From Fusobacterium nucleatum_L (GTDB lineage Bacteria; Fusobacteriota; Fusobacteriia; Fusobacteriales; Fusobacteriaceae), in assembly GCF_050231725.1 (NCBI RefSeq), contig NZ_CP077172.1, forward strand, positions 806,001 through 870,000: 64,000 nt of DNA, written 5' to 3'. A model generated the notes under the pieces. The model did no database searches, was not told where the DNA came from, and saw nothing but the letters and a program-made list of their open reading frames with translations. Below are positions 34,596 through 41,709 of this stretch, piece by piece (positions within the stretch are counted from its first letter, which is position 1; each line of letters starts with the position of its first letter). The position numbers were made by a program, and so were the translations under genes.

Positions 34596-35333
34596 TTAAT
34601 ATTCAATTTTATTTAAATATAACCCTTCTGCTTCAACAAGATTTTTCTTATATTCCTTTGTAAAATCATTGAGCATAAGCTTTATATGATTTTCTGCTAG
34701 TCTTCCATAATATATTTCAAGTGCCGTTCCAACCATTATTCTAACTTGTGATTTTAAAAATGCACTTCCTTTAATATATATTTTAATCTTACTTTCTCCA
34801 AAATATTTTACTTCTATTTGATAAATTTCTCTAATTGTTACCTTACTTACACAATCACTTAATCTAAAATTTTTAAAGTTATGTATTCCTATAAAATCAG
34901 AAAATATTTTCACTAACTTCTCTGCATCAATTTTCTCTTTTACAAATTTACAATGTCTTGCTTCAAAAGGATTTTTCTCCCAAGATATAATATAGATATA
35001 TTCTCTCATTTTAGCATTGTGTCTTGCATTAAAATTTTCATCTACTTCTTCAACTGATAATATGTCTATATCATTAGGTAAAGCTCTTGTTAAAAGATAC
35101 TTATATTTTTCTATTGGTATACTAGAAGAAGTATAAAAATTAGAAACTTGATGATTGGCGTGAACTCCTCTATCTGTTCTACCAGCAGATATTAAATTTA
35201 TTTCTTCTTTTGTAACAATTCTTAAAACTTTCTCAATTTCTCCTTGAACTGTTATCTTATTAGGTTGCCTTTGAAAACCATAATAGTTACTTCCATCATA
35301 TCTGAACTCAATTTTTATATTTTTTCTTCCCAT
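34596..35333 (-). CDS. truA: tRNA pseudouridine(38-40) synthase TruA
   Basis: TruA converts uridines 38-40 of the anticodon arm to pseudouridine. The 245 residues have the catalytic Asp in SAGRTDRGVHANHQV (about residue 53), RYDGSNYYGFQRQPN at the N-terminus, and ARHNAKMREYIYII and GSAFLKSQVRIMVGT later. The gene is single, followed closely by a strong terminator. Repeat family 2 copy A lies upstream. Confidence 0.96.
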   Translation of the reverse strand: MGRKNIKIEFRYDGSNYYGFQRQPNKITVQGEIEKVLRIVTKEEINLISAGRTDRGVHANHQVSNFYTSSSIPIEKYKYLLTRALPNDIDILSVEEVDENFNARHNAKMREYIYIISWEKNPFEARHCKFVKEKIDAEKLVKIFSDFIGIHNFKNFRLSDCVSKVTIREIYQIEVKYFGESKIKIYIKGSAFLKSQVRIMVGTALEIYYGRLAENHIKLMLNDFTKEYKKNLVEAEGLYLNKIEY

Positions 35334-35387
35334 ACTTTCTCCAAATAATTTTATATGAGGTTGTTATAAATTTATCTATATTGAAAC

Positions 35388-35546
35388 AAATTTTCTTTGA
35401 CAGAAGTATTCTATAACTTCTAAATAAAACTGCTGCGATGTCCATTATTGTTGAAAGAGCATTTTGGAGCTCGAGAAACATTATAGGCTGGCAAATAATC
35501 TTAAAATATAGCTACAAGTTTTAAGAAATTTTTTCAAAGAAAATTT
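35388..35546. repeat. dispersed intergenic repeat, family 2, copy A
   Basis: Terminal inverted repeats AAATTTTCTTTGA (35388-35400) and TCAAAGAAAATTT (35534-35546) bound a 159-bp element. Its core at 35433-35490 matches copy B (60926-60983) at 53 of 58 positions: CTGCGA at one side, GAAAGAGCATTTTG in the middle and ACATTATAGGCTG at the other. GAGC and GCTC form an inner stem. No protein is encoded. It lies between truA and the DHH phosphoesterase gene. Confidence 0.8.
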
Positions 35547-35565
35547 AATTAATATATTACAACAT

Positions 35566-36642
35566 CTATAAAATTTTTATCTTATTCATTGAATGTTCAA
35601 AAATTTCCATCATCTTCTTTTTCATTTCATCTTTATCACATATTCTACAACCAGAGGCATGTTTATGTCCTCCACCTGAATAACCTAATATGATTCCTAA
35701 TTTTTTAGCAATATCACTCACATCTACATTATTTTTACTTCTAAAAGATACTGTTCCATACACACTTAAAAAAGCAACTACTTCATAATCCATTTTTTTA
35801 TCAAACAAAATTTTATCTGCAATTATTGATTGATAATCTCCATCTATTCCATAAATTACTCCAATTTTACTACCTTTATAATCAAAATCACTTATCACTC
35901 TTTTAGCAAAATCAAATAGAGTATCAATCTTTAAATTATACGCTTCATCTAAAAGAAAAAAGTAATTAAAAATCTCTTCTGTATAGTTTTCACAATCTAA
36001 CTTTTTAGTAATAAAATTATAGAAAGCCACTGTTCCTAAAATCTTTTCTGCTGAATTGATTGATAAAGCTCTCTTTTTTAATAAAACTTCTTTTGGACTA
36101 TTCCCTAAATTTTTCCAAGTAAAAATATCCCAACAAGAAGTAGCCTCCGCAAGTGGCTCTAACTTTTCATACAAATTCTTGTAATTCTCACTCTTTTCTA
36201 TTAAAGGTTTAAACCATTCCAAAGTCAAGTATGCTGCACTTAATTTATCATTCCAATAGAAGTATATATCATCACAACAACACTCATCTTTGTATATTGT
36301 TGGATTATTAGTTAAATGATGATCTATATTTATAACATTAGTATATGCTAAATACTTCATTTTTAACCATTCTATGCTTGGAATAGGTCTATCTAAAATA
36401 TATACCCTATCCTTTGAACCTAAAGATGTGTACTTACAGATATATTCAAAAGTTTTATCTGTCTGCTCCAATGTAACATCCATACTGCTCATAATTAAGA
36501 AAGTTTTTTTCTTATCTTGTAATTCTTCAAAAGCCTTAACTATCATAGCTGAAACCAGACCATCAGCATCTCCATGAGTTAAAATAATAACTTTGGGTGC
36601 TTCTTCTGATTTTAACCTAGTATCACATAAAATATCAGCCAT
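35566..36642 (-). CDS. DHH-family phosphoesterase (DHH plus DHHA1 domains)
   Basis: This 358-residue protein belongs to the RecJ/NrnA-like DHH superfamily. The metal-binding residues are visible in THGDADGLVSA, ILDRP and INIDHHLTN, and the C-terminal DHHA1 domain has GYSGGGHKHASGCRI. Members hydrolyse short oligonucleotides, cyclic dinucleotides or pyrophosphate-like substrates; this one cannot be assigned to a substrate by sequence. There is no membrane or PAS region, so it is not a GdpP-type protein. Confidence 0.87.
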   Translation of the reverse strand: MADILCDTRLKSEEAPKVIILTHGDADGLVSAMIVKAFEELQDKKKTFLIMSSMDVTLEQTDKTFEYICKYTSLGSKDRVYILDRPIPSIEWLKMKYLAYTNVINIDHHLTNNPTIYKDECCCDDIYFYWNDKLSAAYLTLEWFKPLIEKSENYKNLYEKLEPLAEATSCWDIFTWKNLGNSPKEVLLKKRALSINSAEKILGTVAFYNFITKKLDCENYTEEIFNYFFLLDEAYNLKIDTLFDFAKRVISDFDYKGSKIGVIYGIDGDYQSIIADKILFDKKMDYEVVAFLSVYGTVSFRSKNNVDVSDIAKKLGIILGYSGGGHKHASGCRICDKDEMKKKMMEIFEHSMNKIKIL

Positions 36643-36714
36643 TTTTTATTTCCTTCCTAGTAATTTAACTTGTTAATTATAGCATAATATCCTATTTAAT
36701 ACCATAGAAAAAAG

Positions 36715-36745
36715 AAAAGGTAAAAGCTTTTCTCTCTTACCTTTT
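36715..36745 (-). terminator. terminator of the toxin-antitoxin operon
   Basis: AAAAGGTAA and TTACCTTTT form a 9-bp stem, followed on the minus strand by CTTTTTTC, 12 bases after the toxin stop. Confidence 0.75.
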
Positions 36746-36757
36746 ATAAAAATAATT

Positions 36758-37015
36758 TTACTTATAATTATTTGCACAAGCAACTATTGTTATTTGAGTA
36801 TCTGATATTTTATAGACTAATCTATTTTTGTCATCAATTCTTCTACTCCAATAGCCACTTAACTCATGTTGTAAAGGCTCTGGCTTTCCTATTCCTTCAT
36901 TTCCATTTCTTTTTGTATCTTTAATAAGTGTATTTATCTTTTTTACAAGTCTTTTATCTTTCTCTTGTAATTCTTCATATTGTTCCCAAGCAAAATCAGT
37001 CCAAGTCAATAACAT
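36758..37015 (-). CDS. yoeB: YoeB/Txe-type toxin with His83 replaced by Asn
   Basis: YoeB is a ribosome-dependent mRNA interferase. The 85 residues align without gaps to the family: Glu46 in GKPEPL, Trp56/Arg58 in GYWSRRI and Arg65 in DKNRLVY occupy the expected numbers. The C-terminus, usually xxHY, reads ANNYK, so position 83 is Asn rather than the catalytic His, while Tyr84 is kept. Its start overlaps the antitoxin stop by one base. It may be a weakened toxin or use another general acid. Confidence 0.9.
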   Translation of the reverse strand: MLLTWTDFAWEQYEELQEKDKRLVKKINTLIKDTKRNGNEGIGKPEPLQHELSGYWSRRIDDKNRLVYKISDTQITIVACANNYK

Positions 37016-37272
37016 TAATCCACCTCTATTAAATCATGTTCTTTAACATTATCCTTTTCAACTTCTTTTATACTTTCTACAAGTTTTTGATAATATTTAA
37101 GATTTGACCTTATATAAAGGTTTTCCATAAGATTGTTATATACTTCTTCGCTCATTAAAACAACATTCTCATTATTTTTTCTTGTAATAATAATAGTTTC
37201 ATAGTCCTTAGTTGCCTTATCACAATAAGTCTTCAAATTATTTCTAACTTCAGAATAATTAGTTGCTATCAT
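37015..37272 (-). CDS. yefM: YefM-type antitoxin
   Basis: The 85-residue protein has the Phd/YefM fold: MIATNYSEVRNNLKTYCDKA at the DNA-binding N-terminus, then ITRKNNENVVLMSEEVYNNLMEN. The C-terminal half is acidic and probably wraps the toxin. It precedes the toxin with a TAATG junction, the usual antitoxin-first order. A perfect palindrome with core TGTACA overlaps its promoter, as expected for autorepression. Confidence 0.92.
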   Translation of the reverse strand: MIATNYSEVRNNLKTYCDKATKDYETIIITRKNNENVVLMSEEVYNNLMENLYIRSNLKYYQKLVESIKEVEKDNVKEHDLIEVD

Positions 37273-37294
37273 AAAAATCCCTCCTTTTTATTTT

Positions 37295-37327
37295 AATATA
37301 TTGTACAATATATTGTTAAAAAAGTCA
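37295..37327 (-). promoter_or_regulatory. yefM-yoeB promoter with palindromic operator
   Basis: The perfect 20-base palindrome AATATATTGTACAATATATT (37295-37314) is centred on TGTACA, the core known for YefM binding. On the minus strand TTGACT (37327-37322) and TACAAT (37305-37300) form a promoter with a 16-base spacer whose -10 lies inside the palindrome. Confidence 0.8.
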
Positions 37328-37402
37328 AATTTTCAAATAACAGATACTCAACTATCATTTGTAAAATAAATTTTAAATATATATCTTATATTATGTTTAT
37401 AT

Positions 37403-37450
37403 TTGTTGCGTTTTTTTTTTTTTGATACAATATAATTAAATAGATAGTAT
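37403..37450 (+). promoter_or_regulatory. promoter region of the adhesin with a 13-T tract
   Basis: Thirteen T residues fill 37411-37423. They lie between a possible -35 (TTGCGT, 37406-37411) and a perfect -10 TATAAT (37431-37436), spaced 19 bases. An alternative promoter is TTGATA (37423-37428) with TAGTAT (37445-37450), in which case the tract is upstream. Length change of the tract could switch expression. Confidence 0.6.
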
Positions 37451-37485
37451 ATGAAGATAATTATTTTTTGTTAAGGAGGTATTTT

Positions 37486-39012
37486 ATGAAAAAATCTATT
37501 AGTTTAAAATTATTAATTTTTAGTTTTCTTTTAATTGTTAATGCTACTGCTTTTTCTGATGCCAGTGACCCAATGATAGCTAAGGGAAGTAAAGGATGGA
37601 GTTTAATAGTGGGTTCACAACTACAAGAAGCTGATGGTGATTATAGTTCTGCTGTTGGTCATCATAATCATGCCAGAGGGAATTATGCTTCTGCTTTTGG
37701 ACTTGCTAATATTATTTACGGTGAAAGAGGTAATGCCTTTGGAAACGATAATATAATTGGGAATGTAACAGATAGTGGTCCTGATCCTAGTTTTGGTAAA
37801 AATTCAATGGCTTTTGGAGCTTACAATAAAGTTCTTGGTAATGATTCAGGTGCTTTTGGTATAGGAGTATATAATAGTGAATATATAAATGCTGGGAATA
37901 ATTCATATATGATAGGTAATAAAAATAAAATAGCTGCTGGCACTAAAAATAACTTTATCTTAGGTAATAGTGCTTCTATTAGTAGTGGTGTTAATGATGC
38001 TGTTGTTTTAGGAAATAATTCTATTTCAGGTGGAAGTAATACTGTTTCTGTTGGTTCTTCAGCTTTACAAAGAAAAATTGTCAATGTTGGAGAAGGAGAA
38101 ATTTCTGATACTTCTACTGATGCTATTACTGGTAAACAATTATACAGTGGAGAGGGAATTGATACTGCTGCTTGGAAAGCTAAATTAGGTGTTGGTGCTG
38201 GTGGCGTTGATTTATCTGCTTATGCTAAAAGAGATGCTTCTAATTTAATACCTTCTGATATTTCTGCTTGGCAAACTAGTTTAGATGTTACTAAAAAAGC
38301 TGACTATAAAGATGCTAATGACATTGATGTTAATAAGTGGAAAGCTAAATTAGGCGTTGGCTCTGGTGGAGGTGGAGTTGCTATTGATGCCTATACCAAA
38401 GATGAAGCTGATAATAAATTTGCAAATAAAACTGATTTGAATGATTATACTAAAAAAGATGATTATATAGATGCTAATGGCATTGATGTTGATAAATGGA
38501 AGGCTAAACTTGGTACTGGGGCTGGTTCTGCTGATATTCAAAATTTAAGAAATGAAGTATATGAAAAAATAGATAATGTTAAAGATGAAGTAAGAGATGT
38601 AGGTTCTTTAAGTGCTGCTCTTGCTGGATTACACCCTATGCAATATGACCCTAAGGCTCCTGCACAAGTTATGGCTGCATTAGGACATTACAAAGACAGA
38701 CAAGCTGTTGCTGTTGGAGCAAGTTACTATTTCAATGATAGATTTATGATGAGTACTGGTATTGCTCTTTCAGGTGAAAAGAAAACTAAGACTATGGCTA
38801 ATATAGGCTTTACTTTAAAACTTGGTAAAGGTAGTGGAGTTACTTATAATGAAACACCTCAATATGTTGTTCAAAATGAAGTTAAGAGATTAACAGTTGA
38901 AAATCAAGAATTAAAATCTAAAGTTAATAATCAAGATAGAGAAAATCAAGAATTAAAAGAAAGAGTTCAAAAACTTGAAGAAAAATTAAATATGTTATTA
39001 AAAAATAAATAA
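37486..39012 (+). CDS. trimeric autotransporter adhesin (YadA-like) with C-terminal coiled-coil extension
   Basis: The 508 residues comprise a signal peptide (about 1-25), YadA-like head repeats (SAVGHHNHARGNYASAFG and following), a neck-like segment VNVGEGEISDTSTDAITGKQL, a stalk with three WKAKLGxG repeats, and a YadA anchor (about 380-455, LSAALAGLHPMQYDP to GFTLKLGKG). About 50 further residues follow the barrel and form a heptad-rich coiled coil, unlike classic YadA where the barrel ends the protein. Some fusobacterial adhesins, including the CEACAM-binding CbpF, are of this general size and type, but I cannot name this one. The ATG follows AAGGAGG; the in-frame TTG at 37468 is upstream of that site. 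Confidence 0.9.
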   Translation: MKKSISLKLLIFSFLLIVNATAFSDASDPMIAKGSKGWSLIVGSQLQEADGDYSSAVGHHNHARGNYASAFGLANIIYGERGNAFGNDNIIGNVTDSGPDPSFGKNSMAFGAYNKVLGNDSGAFGIGVYNSEYINAGNNSYMIGNKNKIAAGTKNNFILGNSASISSGVNDAVVLGNNSISGGSNTVSVGSSALQRKIVNVGEGEISDTSTDAITGKQLYSGEGIDTAAWKAKLGVGAGGVDLSAYAKRDASNLIPSDISAWQTSLDVTKKADYKDANDIDVNKWKAKLGVGSGGGGVAIDAYTKDEADNKFANKTDLNDYTKKDDYIDANGIDVDKWKAKLGTGAGSADIQNLRNEVYEKIDNVKDEVRDVGSLSAALAGLHPMQYDPKAPAQVMAALGHYKDRQAVAVGASYYFNDRFMMSTGIALSGEKKTKTMANIGFTLKLGKGSGVTYNETPQYVVQNEVKRLTVENQELKSKVNNQDRENQELKERVQKLEEKLNMLLKNK

Positions 39013-39020
39013 ATTTAAAC

Positions 39021-39063
39021 AATAAGGATTAACTCCTACAAAAAATAGAAGTTAATCCTTATT
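39021..39063. terminator. bidirectional terminator between the adhesin and glpQ
   Basis: AATAAGGATTAACT pairs with AGTTAATCCTTATT across a 15-base loop, between two convergent genes. Confidence 0.85.
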
Positions 39064-39066
39064 AAT

Positions 39067-40137
39067 TTACTTATTCTTTTGTTTTTCTAAAAATTGTACT
39101 CCTAAATCAGGGAAATCTGTAAACAGTCCAGTTGCTCCTGCTTTGTTGTATAGTGCATCATACATTTGATTAACATCTGTAAAGAATTCAGGTAAAGCAT
39201 CTTTTCTTACAGTATAAGGATGTAGTTCCATTTTAGTAGTTGCAATATCTTTTACCATTGGAGTGTAAACTATATTTCCAACTTTTGAATTTTTATCATC
39301 AATTAGCATATACCAACCAGGTCCAACCCCATCAGCATACTTAGCAATTTCTTTCATTGCTCCTTCTTTAAACATCCAATCATAATCATAATTTACCCAT
39401 TTACCATTTTTATCTTTTTCTTCTGTTTCATGCCAATCATTATATGCTACAAGTTGAACTAATTTTAAATCCATTCCCATTTTTGGCATAAGTTCTGTTT
39501 TAATTCTCTTTAGTTCATTATAGTCGAATGTTTGTAAGTAAACCATATCCGATTTTTTTGTATATCCATATTTTTTTAAAACTTCAAGAGTTGCTTTGGC
39601 AATATCTTTTCCATTTTGATGATGGAACCAAGGTGCTTTAATTTCTGGATAAATTCCAACTTTCTTTCCAGTTGATTTTTCTAAACCTTGGATAAACTCA
39701 ATTTCATCTTCAAAAGTATGTAATTTGAAATCAGATTTCCAAAGAGGGAAACGATTTGGATAAACAGCTACTTGTTTACCATCTTTCGTAGTGAAATTTT
39801 CAGTCATTTCTAATGTTTGTAACTCTGCCCAAGTAAAATCAATTACATAGTATCTTCCATCAGCTCTTTTTCTATCTGGAAATTTTTTAGCAACATCTGT
39901 TAAACCATCTAGGAAATGGTCATGAATTACTATTAATCTTCCATCTTTTGACATAGCTAAATCCTGTTCAAGATAATCAGCTTGTTGAGCAAAAGCTAAT
40001 GCTTTTGACTCCAAAGTATGCTCAGGTAGATAGCCTGATGCTCCTCTATGGGCAATTACTATTTTCCCATTATGAGCAGCAAATAATGCTGTACTTGATA
40101 AAATTCCTAACAAAACTAAACAATTTTTTAACTTCAT
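39067..40137 (-). CDS. glpQ: glycerophosphodiester phosphodiesterase GlpQ
   Basis: GlpQ hydrolyses deacylated phospholipids to glycerol-3-phosphate and an alcohol in the periplasm. The 356 residues carry a signal peptide (cleavage about LFAA), IAHRGASGYLPEHT with the first catalytic His, EQDLAMSKDG with Glu/Asp metal ligands, and IVIHDHFLD with the second His. IYPEIKAP is also typical. It resembles the Haemophilus protein D/GlpQ group. It lies 43 bases after lpxD at the end of the tamB-bamA-skp-lpxD run. Confidence 0.95.
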   Translation of the reverse strand: MKLKNCLVLLGILSSTALFAAHNGKIVIAHRGASGYLPEHTLESKALAFAQQADYLEQDLAMSKDGRLIVIHDHFLDGLTDVAKKFPDRKRADGRYYVIDFTWAELQTLEMTENFTTKDGKQVAVYPNRFPLWKSDFKLHTFEDEIEFIQGLEKSTGKKVGIYPEIKAPWFHHQNGKDIAKATLEVLKKYGYTKKSDMVYLQTFDYNELKRIKTELMPKMGMDLKLVQLVAYNDWHETEEKDKNGKWVNYDYDWMFKEGAMKEIAKYADGVGPGWYMLIDDKNSKVGNIVYTPMVKDIATTKMELHPYTVRKDALPEFFTDVNQMYDALYNKAGATGLFTDFPDLGVQFLEKQKNK

Positions 40138-40180
40138 GTATTTCTACCTCCTTAAAAATATGTTAATTTTATTCTTTATT

Positions 40181-41176
40181 TTATTTTTCTTCCAGTGCTT
40201 TCACTCTTTTTAAAAGTTCAGGCAATTTTTTCATAGCAACCCTTATCTTCATGTCTTCTCTATGGTCAACAAGTGGATGTCCTGATAATATTTTATTAGC
40301 TTCAACATTTCCTGCTATTCCAGATTTAGCTCCTATCATAGTATTATCACCTATTTCAAGATGTCCTGCCACTCCAACTTGCCCTGCCAAAGTAACATTA
40401 TTTCCTATTGTTGTACTTCCTGCTATTCCAACTTGTGACACTATTAAACAATTTTCTCCTATAATATCATTATGAGCTATTTGTACTAAATTATCAATCT
40501 TTGTATATTTTTTAATAATTGTATCTCCAATAGCACCTCTATCAATAGTTGTATTTGCTCCAATTTCTACTTCATCTTCAACTATAACAGTTCCTATTTG
40601 GTCAATCTTAGTATTATTTCCATTTACTTTTACAAAACCAAAACCATCTGAACCAATTACTGCTCCTGGTTGAATAATACAATTTTTACCTATTTCTACA
40701 AATTCTCTTATGCTTACATTGGAATAAATTACTGTTCCATCTCCAATTATAGCTCCTTCTCCAATAGTTACATTAGGAAAAATTTTTACATTATTTCCTA
40801 TAACTACATCATGGCCTATATATACATTAGGAGCAATTTCAACATTTTCACCTATTTTAGCAGAATCTTCTCTCATCTTTTCAATTTTCTTTAAAGTTCT
40901 ACTAAAAAAATGTAAAAGTTTTGGCATTATTATTCTTGGGCTATCTTTTACAACTATATATCCTTTGCCGGGAATTAATGGTAAGTTAATATCTGGAACT
41001 ATAATCACTTTTGCTTTTGTCTGAGTTAAATTTTTTAAAAATTTTTCATCTGCTGCAAATGTCAAACTCTTCTCATCTGAATGAAAAAAAGGAGAAAGTT
41101 TAGAAACTTTTTCTATAACCTCTCCTTTATATTCAGCGTTAAGAAGAGTTATGATATCAGTTACTCTATATTCCAT
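40181..41176 (-). CDS. lpxD: UDP-3-O-acylglucosamine N-acyltransferase LpxD
   Basis: LpxD adds the second acyl chain in lipid A synthesis. The 331 residues have an N-terminal uridine-binding domain and a left-handed helix of hexapeptide repeats (NVEIAPNVYIGHDVVIGNN and many more). The catalytic His lies in NLVQIAHNDIIGENC, about residue 235. It follows skp by 20 bases; the AGGAG ribosome site is clear. Confidence 0.96.
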   Translation of the reverse strand: MEYRVTDIITLLNAEYKGEVIEKVSKLSPFFHSDEKSLTFAADEKFLKNLTQTKAKVIIVPDINLPLIPGKGYIVVKDSPRIIMPKLLHFFSRTLKKIEKMREDSAKIGENVEIAPNVYIGHDVVIGNNVKIFPNVTIGEGAIIGDGTVIYSNVSIREFVEIGKNCIIQPGAVIGSDGFGFVKVNGNNTKIDQIGTVIVEDEVEIGANTTIDRGAIGDTIIKKYTKIDNLVQIAHNDIIGENCLIVSQVGIAGSTTIGNNVTLAGQVGVAGHLEIGDNTMIGAKSGIAGNVEANKILSGHPLVDHREDMKIRVAMKKLPELLKRVKALEEK

Positions 41177-41196
41177 AACTCTCCTCCTTATTTTTA

Positions 41197-41670
41197 TTAC
41201 TTCAATGTTTCCATTTCTTTTAGTACTCTATCTGTTATATCTTCTCCACCAATTTTTAATGCTTCTGCTTCAAAAATATAATCAAATTTTCCATCTGCTG
41301 CTACTTTTTTAACAGCTTTTACATACACATCTTCAATTCTCTTTAATTTAGCCATTTGATCTTTATTTAACTTATCTTGAGATGAGTTTAAGAAAGCTTG
41401 AAAATCTTGAGATTTTTTTTCAAATGCTTTTTTTTCAGCTTCAGTTAATTTATCACCTTTTGCTTGTAATGCAACATACTCTTTTTGTAATGCAACTTCT
41501 TTTTGTCTAGCTTCATTTTCTACTTTTTTAGCTTGACTTTCTAAAGATTGTTGTGCCTTTTTAGTTTCAGAGAATTGAAAGAAAGCTCTTTGGCTATCTA
41601 CAACCCCTACCTTATCAGCAAATGCAGATGTTGCTAGTAATACACTTGCGATTAATAATAATTTTTTCAT
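41197..41670 (-). CDS. skp: Skp/OmpH-family periplasmic chaperone
   Basis: Skp holds unfolded outer membrane proteins in the periplasm. The 157 residues have a signal peptide (cut after SAFA), the start DKVGVVDSQRAFFQF, and a long charged helical hairpin. The ATG at 41670 follows GGAGG; an in-frame ATG at 41685 precedes that site. It lies between bamA and lpxD, the standard Gram-negative order. Confidence 0.92.
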   Translation of the reverse strand: MKKLLLIASVLLATSAFADKVGVVDSQRAFFQFSETKKAQQSLESQAKKVENEARQKEVALQKEYVALQAKGDKLTEAEKKAFEKKSQDFQAFLNSSQDKLNKDQMAKLKRIEDVYVKAVKKVAADGKFDYIFEAEALKIGGEDITDRVLKEMETLK

Positions 41671-41709
41671 TAATTTTACCTCCAAATTTATATAAATATA
41701 TATTGATTA

